The notes under the pieces: generated by a model | What the model was told of the DNA's origin: nothing | Database searches by the model: none | The model's input: only the letters and a program-made list of their open reading frames with translations | Made by a program: the position numbers and the translations under genes | Part shown: piece by piece, positions 45,119 through 53,811 of the stretch | Layout: each line of letters starts with the position of its first letter | Numbering within the stretch: position 1 is the stretch's first letter | Assembly: GCF_001437355.1 (NCBI RefSeq) | Contig: NZ_JQBM01000002.1 | Span: 418,664-476,919 of the forward strand | Reading direction: 5' to 3' | From: Weissella viridescens | GTDB taxonomy: Bacteria; Bacillota; Bacilli; Lactobacillales; Lactobacillaceae | DNA length: 58,256 nt

Positions 45119-47092
45119 ATGGCAGAAGTAAACTTAACATTTCCAGATGGTGCAGTGAAAACATATGCTGCTGGAACAACGCCACTTGAAATTGCCAATG
45201 GCATTGCCAAGTCACTTGCTAAAAAGGCTGTGACGGCCAAGTTAAATGGTAATTATGTTGGTATGAATGATGAAGTTTTGGAAGATGGTGATTTTGAATT
45301 AGTTACCAAGGATCAACCAGAAGCGTTGCAAATTTTACGTCACTCAACATCACATCTTTTGGCACAAGCTTTGAAGCGCTTGTACCCTAACATGCACTTT
45401 GGGGTTGGACCAGCGATTGAGAATGGTTTCTACTATGATACTGATAAGCCAGATGGCCAAATCACAGTTGATCAATTCCCAGAAATTGAAAAGGTGATGC
45501 ACCAAATCGTGAAGGAAAACTTGCCAATCGTTTCACGCGAGATTACACGTGATGAGGCTTTGGATATGTTTAAGGATGATCCATACAAGATTGAATTGAT
45601 TAACGATTTACCTGCTGATGAAAAAATTTCTATTGCTGTTCAAGGAGAGCACATCGAATTGGATAAGGGTGGACTTGTACCATCAACTGGTTGGATTAAG
45701 TTCTTCAAGTTGACTTCTGTTGCTGGAGCTTACTGGCGTGGAAAGTCTTCTAACCCAATGTTACAACGTATCTATGGAACAGCATTCTGGAACCAAGCGG
45801 ATTTGGATGCTGAATTGAAGCGTCGCGAAGAAGCTAAGGAACGTGATCACCGTCGTATTGGTGCAGACCAAGATTTGTTCTTTACTTCGGCTGAAGTGGG
45901 AGCCGGTTTGCCAGTTTGGATGCCAAATGGTGCGGCTATTCGTCGAACTTTGGAACGTTACATTGTTGACCGTGAAGTCCAAGACGGTTACAAGCACGTC
46001 TACACACCAGTTATCTCAAACTTGAACTTGTACAAGCAATCAGGTCACTGGGATCACTATCGTGAAGATATGTTCCCACCAATGGATATGGGTGATGGCG
46101 AATTCCTAGAACTTCGTCCAATGAACTGTCCTTCACATATCATGGTTTATAAGCACAAGCCACGTTCATATCGTGATTTGCCTTTCCGTGTGGCTGAATT
46201 AGGCATGATGCACCGTTATGAAAAGTCTGGTGCTTTGACAGGACTTTCACGTGTTCGTGAAATGACTTTGAATGATGGACACACATTCGTGATGCCTGAC
46301 CAAATCGAAGATGAATTTAAGAAGATCTTGAAGTTGATGGTCGATGTCTATAAGGACTTCGATATCACTGATTACCGTTTCCGTTTGTCATATCGTGACC
46401 CAGCAAATACTGAGAAGTATTTTGATGATGATGATATGTGGGAGAAGGCGCAAAAGATGTTGAAGGGTGCCATGGATGACATGGGCTTGGATTACTTTGA
46501 AGCCGAAGGTGAAGCAGCCTTTTATGGTCCTAAGTTGGATGTGCAAATCAAGACAGCTTTGGGTGGTGAAGAAACACTTTCAACTATCCAACTTGACTTC
46601 TTGTTGCCAGAACAATTTGATCTTGCTTATGTTGGGGCCGATGGTGAACAACACCGTCCAGTCATGATTCACCGTGGTATTATTTCAACGATGGAACGTT
46701 TCACAGCGCACCTAACTGAAATGTACAAGGGTGCGTTCCCAACATGGTTGGCACCTCAACAAGTTCGCATCATTCCAGTTAACCGTGAAGCTCATGGCGC
46801 ATATGCAGAAGAAATCAAGGATACTTTGGTTACACAAGGTATCCGTGCTGAATACGATGATCGTAACGAAAAGATGGGTTACTTGATTCGAGATGCACAA
46901 ACTTCAAAGGTGCCATATACACTGGTTGTTGGTGATGAAGAAGTGAATAACCACTCTGTTACAGTTCGTCATTTCGGTTCAACAGATACTGAAATTGAAT
47001 CATTCGACGAATTCCAAAAGCGTCTTTTGGCTGATATTGCTAACCATTCACGTGGTTACTTAGAAGTCGAAGCAGCACGCGACGAAAAATAA
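45119..47092 (+). CDS. thrS: Threonyl-tRNA synthetase
   Basis: This 657-residue class II synthetase has an N-terminal TGS domain (about 1-64), the editing domain with [13 protein letters not shown], the catalytic core with the zinc cysteine in RPMNCPSH, motif 2 [21 protein letters not shown], and motif 3 [13 protein letters not shown]. The anticodon-binding domain ends the protein. A start at 45111 in another frame is dismissed; ATG 45119 fits AAGGAG. A terminator follows that lies immediately before the nagB promoter. Confidence 0.97.
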   Translation: MAEVNLTFPDGAVKTYAAGTTPLEIANGIAKSLAKKAVTAKLNGNYVGMNDEVLEDGDFELVTKDQPEALQILRHSTSHLLAQALKRLYPNMHFGVGPAIENGFYYDTDKPDGQITVDQFPEIEKVMHQIVKENLPIVSREITRDEALDMFKDDPYKIELINDLPADEKISIAVQGEHIELDKGGLVPSTGWIKFFKLTSVAGAYWRGKSSNPMLQRIYGTAFWNQADLDAELKRREEAKERDHRRIGADQDLFFTSAEVGAGLPVWMPNGAAIRRTLERYIVDREVQDGYKHVYTPVISNLNLYKQSGHWDHYREDMFPPMDMGDGEFLELRPMNCPSHIMVYKHKPRSYRDLPFRVAELGMMHRYEKSGALTGLSRVREMTLNDGHTFVMPDQIEDEFKKILKLMVDVYKDFDITDYRFRLSYRDPANTEKYFDDDDMWEKAQKMLKGAMDDMGLDYFEAEGEAAFYGPKLDVQIKTALGGEETLSTIQLDFLLPEQFDLAYVGADGEQHRPVMIHRGIISTMERFTAHLTEMYKGAFPTWLAPQQVRIIPVNREAHGAYAEEIKDTLVTQGIRAEYDDRNEKMGYLIRDAQTSKVPYTLVVGDEEVNNHSVTVRHFGSTDTEIESFDEFQKRLLADIANHSRGYLEVEAARDEK

Positions 47093-47098
47093 AGCGCT

Positions 47099-47134
47099 AA
47101 AAAGGTTCTCGCTTATGCGAGAACCTTTTTTTGT
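47099..47134 (+). terminator. Rho-independent terminator
   Basis: AAAGGTTCTCGC pairs with GCGAGAACCTTT around TTAT, followed by a T-run. Confidence 0.92.
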
Positions 47135-47136
47135 GC

Positions 47137-47177
47137 TTGCTTGGTATAGACCAATGTGTTATTATTGGTCTATACCA
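47137..47177 (+). promoter_or_regulatory. nagB promoter with paired GntR-type (NagR-like) operators
   Basis: TTGCTT (47137-47142) and TATTAT (47160-47165) form a promoter with a 17-base spacer. Two operator-like sites, TTGGTATAGACCAAT (47141-47155) and ATTGGTCTATACCA (47164-47177), are each near-palindromic. They are also perfect inverted copies of one another across eight bases, centred about two helical turns apart. The sequence resembles the site of NagR/YvoA-type GntR repressors that respond to glucosamine or N-acetylglucosamine phosphates. One site covers the -35/spacer, the other the -10 and start. Confidence 0.75.
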
Positions 47178-47202
47178 CAAGGAGATTTCAGGAGGAATTA
47201 TC

Positions 47203-47946
47203 ATGAACATTATTCAAGTTGTCGATCAAAATATGGGTGGAGAAGCTGGCTTCGCTGAATTTAAAACTGCTTTGGAACAAGGGGCAAACACGTTCGGTTT
47301 AGCGACTGGTTCAACACCGGTGACTATTTATGAACAACTAACACATTCTGCACTCGATTTTAGTCAAAAGACATCAATTAACTTAGATGAATATGTTGGT
47401 CTTTCACCTGAAAATCCACAAAGTTATCACTATTTCATGCAAAAGCATTTGTTTGATGCGAAGCCTTTCCGTGAAAGTTTTGTGCCAAATGGTTTGGCTG
47501 AAGACGGTGATGCTGAAGTGAAGCGTTATGATGAAATTATTGCGGAACACCCAATTGACTTGCAATTACTTGGTCTTGGTAAAAATGGACATATCGGTTT
47601 CAATGAACCAGGAACGCCATTTGATGAAGGAACGCATCGCGTTACATTGACGCAATCAACGATTGATGCGAACGCACGTTTCTTCGAGGATGAAGCCGAT
47701 GTGCCACGTTATGCATATTCAATGGGGATTGCAAGCATTATGAAGGCCAAGCATATCGTGCTCGTGGCATATGGTGAGGCTAAAGCTGATGCGGTTGCAG
47801 CAATGATTGAAGGTCCTGTAACAGAAGACGTTCCAGCTTCGGCGCTTCAAAACCACGATAATGTGACAGTTATTGTTGATGCTGCAGCTGCAAGCAAATT
47901 AAGCACACAAGCACAAATTACGCCTTTTAGTGCAAGTGTTGAATAG
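47203..47946 (+). CDS. nagB: Glucosamine-6-phosphate deaminase
   Basis: This 247-residue enzyme converts glucosamine-6-phosphate to fructose-6-phosphate and ammonia. Key blocks are [14 protein letters not shown] (phosphate loop), [10 protein letters not shown] with the general base aspartate, [16 protein letters not shown] with the catalytic Asn-His pair, and [13 protein letters not shown]. Length fits the short Firmicute form without an allosteric site. ATG 47203 has AGGAGG at 8 bases; an in-frame start at 47131 would lie in the terminator. Regulation by a GntR-family repressor is expected from the operators. Confidence 0.96.
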   Translation: MNIIQVVDQNMGGEAGFAEFKTALEQGANTFGLATGSTPVTIYEQLTHSALDFSQKTSINLDEYVGLSPENPQSYHYFMQKHLFDAKPFRESFVPNGLAEDGDAEVKRYDEIIAEHPIDLQLLGLGKNGHIGFNEPGTPFDEGTHRVTLTQSTIDANARFFEDEADVPRYAYSMGIASIMKAKHIVLVAYGEAKADAVAAMIEGPVTEDVPASALQNHDNVTVIVDAAAASKLSTQAQITPFSASVE

Positions 47947-47969
47947 TCACAGTGATTAAATTAAAAATT

Positions 47970-48006
47970 AAGTGATGTCTAAATTACTAGACGTCACTTT
48001 TTTTCT
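47970..48006 (+). terminator. Rho-independent terminator
   Basis: AGTGATGTCTA pairs with TAGACGTCACT (one G-T) around AATTAC, then a T-run. Confidence 0.9.
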
Positions 48007-48068
48007 TTAAAACAAATATGCTAAACTATAGAGCAGAACGAATAAATTAGGAAAAGTGGTTGATAAAC

Positions 48069-48572
48069 ATGGAATTAGAAGGGAACGCACTCATTGAACG
48101 CCTTAAGCAAGACGAGGTCGTAACAAAGACGTATACAGCTGCGGATCAAAGTACGATTAATCTCGATGATCTCTTTACGTTTGTAACCGTGACGCTTGAG
48201 CAAGAGCAACTGGTAAGTGCCGAAATTGTCATCAGTGGCGATGAACCAATTCACTTGCGACTTGAATCAAATCTTATTAATCTACCGCTACGATACGTTA
48301 ATAATATTAGCAAGATTGTGATCAATGACCCGGCTAAAGAAGTTAATCTTTATATGATTGTCGAGAGCCCATTTGTTTCACACTCAAAACTTCGGATTGA
48401 TTACGCAGCCACGGTTTCAGCTTACTTAGATGACTTTGATTCAGTGGCAGCCAAAATTGCAAATTATTTTGATGAAAAGTTAGCCTTGATTAATGAAAAT
48501 GAGGCTACTGCCAAAACGGAGGCTGAAAACGAGTCCACAGAGACGGAGCAGCAAAACGATGAGGATGCATAA
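48069..48572 (+). CDS. Hypothetical acidic protein, 167 aa
   Basis: I do not recognise this protein. It is soluble and acidic, with a beta-rich middle (VTVTLEQEQLVSAEIVISGD, IHLRLESNLINLPLRYVNN) and a helical part (DFDSVAAKIANYFDEKLALI). The last 30 residues are almost all Glu, Thr, Asn, Asp and Ala, so disordered. ATG 48069 is used; a TTG at 48060 is possible. The stop is 3 bases before an ECF-type membrane protein gene, so the two are probably co-translated. Confidence 0.7.
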   Translation: MELEGNALIERLKQDEVVTKTYTAADQSTINLDDLFTFVTVTLEQEQLVSAEIVISGDEPIHLRLESNLINLPLRYVNNISKIVINDPAKEVNLYMIVESPFVSHSKLRIDYAATVSAYLDDFDSVAAKIANYFDEKLALINENEATAKTEAENESTETEQQNDEDA

Positions 48573-48575
48573 GTT

Positions 48576-49100
48576 ATGAAATATTTTCTTAAACAATGTG
48601 GTCTAGTCTTGGTTTGGGCCTTTGCGGGGTTCTTTGCCTATCAATTTTTGAGCGTATCGATCAATGTGCCCAATACAATGTTGACGTTAGAACCTGCAAT
48701 ATTGGGGGTCGCCTCATTATTTATGGGACCAATTGGTACGATGGGTGTTGGTTTCACCAGTCATTTTTTGTACGATAGTCTAAATTATTCAACAGTATGG
48801 TGGACTTGGATTATTACTGAAGGGGTCGCCGGATTGATGTTAGGCTTGGTGTCACGTCGCTTGGAGTTGTTGACCCGTCAACTAACGATGAAACAGATTT
48901 TACAATTTAACTTTTGGCAAGCTCTCGTGAATTTTTTGGCTTGGGGGCTAATTGCACCATTAGGGGATTACTTAATTTATAAATCAAGTTTGACGTTTGT
49001 TTTCCAGCAAGGTGTGTCCGTTGCGACGATGAACACACTGGTGATTGGTATTTTTGTCAGCTTGTTTTTGTACTTTTATCATTATTTCTTCAAATCATAA
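48576..49100 (+). CDS. ECF-type transporter S-component-like membrane protein (UPF0397-like)
   Basis: This 174-residue protein has about five hydrophobic segments (7-28, 35-60, 64-90, 105-130, 142-172). The phrases ILGVASLFMGPIGTMGVGFT, WWTWIITEGVAGLMLGLVSRR and ALVNFLAWGLIAPLGDYLIY resemble energy-coupling-factor S components of the UPF0397 group, which bind vitamins or metals and pair with shared EcfA/EcfT. No ATPase or T component is in the window, so it would use a distant shared module. Substrate unknown. It follows the acidic protein after 3 bases; a terminator comes next. Confidence 0.7.
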   Translation: MKYFLKQCGLVLVWAFAGFFAYQFLSVSINVPNTMLTLEPAILGVASLFMGPIGTMGVGFTSHFLYDSLNYSTVWWTWIITEGVAGLMLGLVSRRLELLTRQLTMKQILQFNFWQALVNFLAWGLIAPLGDYLIYKSSLTFVFQQGVSVATMNTLVIGIFVSLFLYFYHYFFKS

Positions 49101-49101
49101 A

Positions 49102-49132
49102 CGAATCGATGCGATGCATCGATTCTTTTTTT
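49102..49132 (+). terminator. Rho-independent terminator
   Basis: GAATCGATGC pairs with GCATCGATTC around GAT, then seven T residues. Confidence 0.92.
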
Positions 49133-49212
49133 ATCCAGGGTGAATGCCAGACCTTCGAAAAGTATGATAAAATTAGCGCATATAACTTAAATAAATGACG
49201 GGGTGAAGATGA

Positions 49213-50103
49213 ATGGCTGAACTAATTGATGGACGTTTAATTGCAAAAGAATTACGTGCGGCAGTTAAGGCACAAGTTGAGGTCTTACAAGGGTACAATG
49301 TTGTTCCGGGCTTAGCAGTAATTCTTGTTGGGGATGATCCCGCCAGTGAAATTTATGTACGTAATAAGGGGCGCGCGGCTGAAAAAGTAGGTGTCGCTGC
49401 GCAAACAATTCGTTACGCAGCAGATTTGAGTGAAGCTGAAGTGATTGCTAAGATTGCTGAGCTTAATGCGGATCCGGCTATTGATGCCATTTTGGTACAA
49501 AGCCCACTACCAGAGCACATGAATGAACAACACATTCAAGAAGCCATTTCGCCTGAAAAAGATGTTGACGGATTTCATCCTGAAAATGTTGGTAAATTAT
49601 TTGCCAATCGTCATGGGTTCTTTCCCGTTGCAAATACGCCCCGTGGTGTGATGACAATGCTACACCATGAGCATGTGGAACTTGCTGGAAAGAATGCCGT
49701 TGTCGTTGGACGTTCAGTCTTAGTGGGAACACCAATGTTCGCCTTGTTACAACGTGAAAACGCCACAGTTAGTTTGCTACACAAGTATACGCCTGATGCA
49801 TTGCGTCATCAGCTATTACGTCAGGCAGATATTATTGTTGTGGCGACTGGTGTTCCAGAATTGATTAAAGCTGAAGATGTTCAACCTGGTGCCGTTGTTA
49901 TTGATGTGGGGATTAACCGCATGGAAGACGGACATTTAGTAGGTGATGTTGATTTTGCGGCAGTTGAACCAATTGCCGGTAAAATTACGCCAGTACCTGG
50001 TGGAGTGGGTCCGATGACAATCGCAACGCTTTTGGAAACAACCGTTGAATTAGCGGCCCAACACCATGATGTAACCTTGGAGGCAGGATGGCAGAATATT
50101 TAA
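49213..50103 (+). CDS. folD: Bifunctional methylenetetrahydrofolate dehydrogenase / cyclohydrolase FolD
   Basis: This 296-residue enzyme interconverts methylene- and formyl-tetrahydrofolate. The substrate pocket lysine lies in SEIYVRNKGRAAEKVG, with VQSPLPEHMN, DVDGFHPENVGKL, the NADP loop VVGRSVLVGTP and PGGVGPMTIATLLETT. It starts a seven-gene block. Ribosome site GGGGTGA is used by ATG 49213. The end overlaps xseA by 16 bases. Confidence 0.96.
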   Translation: MAELIDGRLIAKELRAAVKAQVEVLQGYNVVPGLAVILVGDDPASEIYVRNKGRAAEKVGVAAQTIRYAADLSEAEVIAKIAELNADPAIDAILVQSPLPEHMNEQHIQEAISPEKDVDGFHPENVGKLFANRHGFFPVANTPRGVMTMLHHEHVELAGKNAVVVGRSVLVGTPMFALLQRENATVSLLHKYTPDALRHQLLRQADIIVVATGVPELIKAEDVQPGAVVIDVGINRMEDGHLVGDVDFAAVEPIAGKITPVPGGVGPMTIATLLETTVELAAQHHDVTLEAGWQNI

Positions 50104-51425
50104 GCGTTTCAATATTAACGCAATATCTCAAACGGAAATTCACTGCTGACCCTTATTTAAAGCGGGTTTATGTGACAGGTGAAATTTCGAATTTTCGGCC
50201 ACGTCGAGGACATCAATATTTTTCGCTGAAAGATGAATCAGCGGTTATTAATGCCACGATGTTTAAAAATGTTTTTGATAAGTTAGCTTTCCAACTTGAA
50301 CCGGGGATGAAAGTTAACGTCATCGGCCACCTAGATTTATATGGTCCGAATGGATCGTATAGTTTAATTGTTGAAAAAATTGAACCGGATGGTGTTGGAG
50401 CGCTTTATCAAGCGTACGAACAACTAAAGCAAAAATTACAAGCAGAAGGTTTGTTTGCGCAACTACAACGACCAATTCCCCGTTTTCCGCAGAAAATCGC
50501 CGTCATTACGTCCCCTAGTGGGGCGGTGATTCGTGACATTTTAACAACAGTTCAGCGTCGTTACCCGATTGCTGAGGTTGATTTATATCCAGCTGTGGTG
50601 CAGGGTGAAAATGCAGTACCATCATTAATTAATCAATTAAAAGCTGTCGCAAAACGTTCAGATATTGATGTTTTGATTATTGGACGTGGTGGCGGTTCAA
50701 TTGAAGACCTATGGGCTTTTAATGATGAATCACTTGCGCGTGAAATGTTAAAAATGCCAATGCCCATTATTAGTTCAGTGGGACATGAAACCGATACAAC
50801 TATCGCGGATTACATTGCCGATCAACGTGCGGCGACACCGACTGCTGCGGCTGAAATTGCAACACCACTTAAGCTAACTGATATTTGGCAAGGACTCCAG
50901 CAATATGATCAACGTTTGTATGCACAAATGCAACGACAGATTACACAAGCTAATGAACGGTATCAACGGGTTGCAACAAGTTATGTCTTAATGCAGCCGC
51001 AACGATTGTACGAAGGATACTTACAGCGTGTCGATATTGCGCAAAAAGCATTGCTACAATCAATGACGCGTATCTTTGAAACAAAACGTTACGACGGTAA
51101 TAATGTTGTAAACCGCTTACTACCAGCTATGACGCAGCTCGTCGATGCAAAAAGCTATGAGACGAATGCTGTCGTTAATCGTCTAACACCAGCGATGGAA
51201 CAGTCCCTTGAACGCGCTGAACAAAGAACGGCTAAAGCAGTTGCTGGTTTGCAGTTGGTTAGTCCGCTTTCGATTTTAGCGCGTGGTTATGGTCTCGTCG
51301 AAAAAGATGACAAGATTATGCGAAGCGTAAATGACTTACATGTTGATGATATGGTAGCAATTCGATTGGCCGATGGAACCGTAAATGCTCAGATAAAAAC
51401 AATTGGAGAAACAAATGACAGATAA
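50088..51425 (+). CDS. xseA: Exonuclease VII large subunit
   Basis: This 445-residue nuclease subunit has an N-terminal OB domain (about 1-100, with YVTGEISNFRPRRGHQYFSLKD) and the catalytic domain with KIAVITSPSGAVIRDI and IIGRGGGSIEDLWAFNDE. A long coiled coil and a C-terminal segment SPLSILARGYGLVEK follow. With XseB it degrades single-stranded DNA. It overlaps folD by 16 bases and xseB by 11, so translation is coupled. Confidence 0.96.
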   Translation: MAEYLSVSILTQYLKRKFTADPYLKRVYVTGEISNFRPRRGHQYFSLKDESAVINATMFKNVFDKLAFQLEPGMKVNVIGHLDLYGPNGSYSLIVEKIEPDGVGALYQAYEQLKQKLQAEGLFAQLQRPIPRFPQKIAVITSPSGAVIRDILTTVQRRYPIAEVDLYPAVVQGENAVPSLINQLKAVAKRSDIDVLIIGRGGGSIEDLWAFNDESLAREMLKMPMPIISSVGHETDTTIADYIADQRAATPTAAAEIATPLKLTDIWQGLQQYDQRLYAQMQRQITQANERYQRVATSYVLMQPQRLYEGYLQRVDIAQKALLQSMTRIFETKRYDGNNVVNRLLPAMTQLVDAKSYETNAVVNRLTPAMEQSLERAEQRTAKAVAGLQLVSPLSILARGYGLVEKDDKIMRSVNDLHVDDMVAIRLADGTVNAQIKTIGETNDR

Positions 51426-51636
51426 GCCAACATTTGAAGAAAACCTAACGAAGCTTGAACAAATTGTGACACAACTCGAAAAAGGAGATGTGCCACTGGA
51501 AGAAGCCTTGGCACAATTTGAAACGGGTATTCAACTAAGCCAAACGTTAAAAAAAACACTTCAGTCAGCAGAACAAAGTCTAGCAAAAATTGTTGACGAT
51601 AATGGTGAAACAACCGATTTTACACCCGAAGGATAA
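51415..51636 (+). CDS. xseB: Exonuclease VII small subunit
   Basis: This 73-residue helical subunit begins with TFEENLTKLEQIVTQLEKGD and PLEEALAQFETGIQL, the family signature; several copies wrap around one XseA. ATG 51415 lies inside the end of xseA with GGAG 6 bases before; TTG 51403 is a poorer choice. ispA starts 3 bases after its stop. Confidence 0.95.
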   Translation: MTDKPTFEENLTKLEQIVTQLEKGDVPLEEALAQFETGIQLSQTLKKTLQSAEQSLAKIVDDNGETTDFTPEG

Positions 51637-51639
51637 TAT

Positions 51640-52509
51640 ATGGATTTAATAACTTTTCAAAATAGTTGGGTGCCTAAAATTCAAGCGCAACTAGATGAAC
51701 AAATAACAACTGATGTCGCGCAATCGGAATTACAGGCCGCGATGCGCTACGCCGTTTTAGCCGGCGGTAAGCGACTACGTCCGCTATTGACGATTGCAGT
51801 TTTGGAAACATTTGGGGTAGCACCTGATTCCCTTTTACAAGCAACTGATGCGATTGAATTAGTGCATAGTTATAGTTTGATTCATGATGATTTGCCTGCA
51901 ATGGATGATGATCAAGAACGGCGTGGTCAACCCACGACCCATGTGAAATTTGGCGAAGACTTGGCCATTTTGGCGGGGGATGCACTACAACCGCTCGCTT
52001 TTCAGTGGTTAAGTCAAACCAACCAATTGTCGGTGGCACAACGTTTAGAACTGGTTCAAGCGTTAGCTTTGGCAGCTGGTGGTAATGGTATGGTCGGAGG
52101 GCAGGTGCTTGATATGGCCTACACTGGTGCCGATAATGTGACTTTGGCTCAGGCGACCCAGGTACACGAGCTTAAGACGGGAGCTTTGCTCCGCTATAGT
52201 TTAGTTGCTGGTGCGATTATGGCTGAGGTTGATCAGACGACGCGTACGGCCCTCAATCAATTTGGCCAAGCCTTTGGATTAGCCTTTCAAATCAAGGACG
52301 ACTTAGATGATTTAGGACAAGATGACGTTGAAGATAAACAAGCTTATCCAACAATTCTCACAGTTCCAGGGGCCGTTGCGGCTTTGCAAGAACAAGTAGA
52401 TGTTGCGCGCTTGGCTCTGAACCAAATTAGTGCGCATTGCCAAGTGTCAACGGATCTATTAGATGCCTTCTTACAGTATTTTGATGCAACATTGGAGAAA
52501 AAATGGTAG
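51640..52509 (+). CDS. ispA: Polyprenyl (farnesyl/geranyl) diphosphate synthase
   Basis: This 289-residue isoprenoid enzyme elongates allylic diphosphates for undecaprenyl carrier lipid and other products. Both aspartate-rich motifs are present: HDDLPAMDDDQERRGQPT and FQIKDDLDDLGQD. GGKRLRPLLTIA binds the pyrophosphate. Two residues separate the aspartates of the first motif, as in bacterial FPP synthases, so farnesyl diphosphate is the likely product. It overlaps tlyA by 7 bases. Confidence 0.94.
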   Translation: MDLITFQNSWVPKIQAQLDEQITTDVAQSELQAAMRYAVLAGGKRLRPLLTIAVLETFGVAPDSLLQATDAIELVHSYSLIHDDLPAMDDDQERRGQPTTHVKFGEDLAILAGDALQPLAFQWLSQTNQLSVAQRLELVQALALAAGGNGMVGGQVLDMAYTGADNVTLAQATQVHELKTGALLRYSLVAGAIMAEVDQTTRTALNQFGQAFGLAFQIKDDLDDLGQDDVEDKQAYPTILTVPGAVAALQEQVDVARLALNQISAHCQVSTDLLDAFLQYFDATLEKKW

Positions 52510-53333
52510 TAGAAAAAGAACGTGTGGACGTATTAGCCGTCCAACAAGGATTATTCACATCACGAGAGCAAGCAAAGCGGGCCATTATGGCAGGCGAAAT
52601 TTTAGGCGAAAATGAACAACGAATGGATAAAGCGGGTGAAAAGATTCCAGTGACCGTTGATCTACACTTAAAGGGCGCACCGATGCCATATGTTTCTCGA
52701 GGAGGCTTTAAATTAGAAAAAGCGATTGAGGTTTTTAATTTAGACTTCACAGATAAGATTGTCCTTGATATCGGATCATCAACAGGTGGCTTTACAGATG
52801 TGGCCCTCCAAAATGGTGCCAAAAAAGTGTATGCCTTAGACGTTGGAACAAATCAGTTGGTTTGGAAATTGCGTTCGGATGAACGTGTGGTTGTGATGGA
52901 GAATACGAATTTCCGATATGCAACTTTACCTGACTTTACTGAGGGTCAACCTGAAGTGGCGACAATCGATGTGTCTTTTATCTCACTTAATTTAATTTTG
53001 CCACCACTATCGCAGATCTTAAAAACGGGTGGTAGTGTGGCAACGCTAATTAAGCCACAATTTGAAGCTGGTCGAGAAGCAGTTGGTAAACACGGTATCG
53101 TCAAGGATGCTCAAACCCATTTAAATGTCATTAACCAAGTCGCAGACTATGCTCAAGAAAATGGGTTTAGTTTAACGGGACTTGATTACTCACCAATTAA
53201 GGGTGGGTCAGGAAATATCGAATTTTTGGCCCATCTTGTCCTAGACGGTGGCGCAAGTACAATGGATGCCCAGAATCGACAAGCCGTGGTAGATCGTGCG
53301 CATGAGCAGTTAAACGCGCATCGAGAGGCTTAA
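52503..53333 (+). CDS. tlyA: TlyA family rRNA methyltransferase
   Basis: This 276-residue protein has an N-terminal S4 RNA-binding domain (about 1-65: ERVDVLAVQQGLFTSREQAK) and a FtsJ-type methyltransferase domain with SAM motif LDIGSSTGGFTDVALQ. The catalytic lysine series is suggested by SRGGFKLEKA and IKPQFEAG. TlyA proteins 2'-O-methylate rRNA; the old hemolysin label is misleading. It starts within the end of ispA and is followed by argR after 4 bases. Confidence 0.94.
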   Translation: MVVEKERVDVLAVQQGLFTSREQAKRAIMAGEILGENEQRMDKAGEKIPVTVDLHLKGAPMPYVSRGGFKLEKAIEVFNLDFTDKIVLDIGSSTGGFTDVALQNGAKKVYALDVGTNQLVWKLRSDERVVVMENTNFRYATLPDFTEGQPEVATIDVSFISLNLILPPLSQILKTGGSVATLIKPQFEAGREAVGKHGIVKDAQTHLNVINQVADYAQENGFSLTGLDYSPIKGGSGNIEFLAHLVLDGGASTMDAQNRQAVVDRAHEQLNAHREA

Positions 53334-53337
53334 GACG

Positions 53338-53775
53338 ATGAAGAAGAGTAAAGTTGAACGCCAGGAAGCGATTCGGGAGTTGGTTGAAACAGCTGATATC
53401 CGACGACAAGAGGACCTTGTGGCAGCGTTAAATGCTACAGGCTGGCAAGTGACACAGGCAACAATCTCGCGCGATATTTCAGAAATGCAGTTGATTAAAG
53501 TACCACAAAATGATGGATCTTTTCGATATGCCATAATGGAAAGTGATAGTTCACTGGACCAGTTAAAAGCAATCCTGAATGAAACGGGCACAAAAGTGGC
53601 GACCCAAAATAATTTGGTCTTTATTGATGTCTTACCAGGTTCAGGACCTGCCCTAAAGACGGCAATTATGGCAGTGGATTTCCAAGAAGTTTTTGGCACA
53701 ATGAGTGACGATGCAAGTGTTCTCATTATCCTAAAGACGGACGTGCAAGGCGAGACATTCATGCAGCAATTTTAA
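53338..53775 (+). CDS. argR: Arginine repressor ArgR/AhrC
   Basis: This 145-residue regulator has an N-terminal winged-helix DNA-binding domain (about 1-70; VTQATISRDISEMQLIKVP is the recognition region) and a C-terminal hexamerisation/arginine domain. In the arginine site the usual GDDT reads SDDA (MSDDASVLIIL), with both aspartates kept. It probably controls arginine metabolism genes elsewhere; the location before recN is the common Firmicute order. Ribosome-site context is weak, suggesting coupling with tlyA. Confidence 0.94.
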   Translation: MKKSKVERQEAIRELVETADIRRQEDLVAALNATGWQVTQATISRDISEMQLIKVPQNDGSFRYAIMESDSSLDQLKAILNETGTKVATQNNLVFIDVLPGSGPALKTAIMAVDFQEVFGTMSDDASVLIILKTDVQGETFMQQF

Positions 53776-53811
53776 AAGATAACCATTATTGGTGAAGAAA
53801 GGAGGCAAAAT

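Noticed and set aside
52503..53333. TlyA read as a hemolysin/virulence gene
   Set aside because: The S4 plus FtsJ domains identify an rRNA methyltransferase; the hemolysin name is historical.
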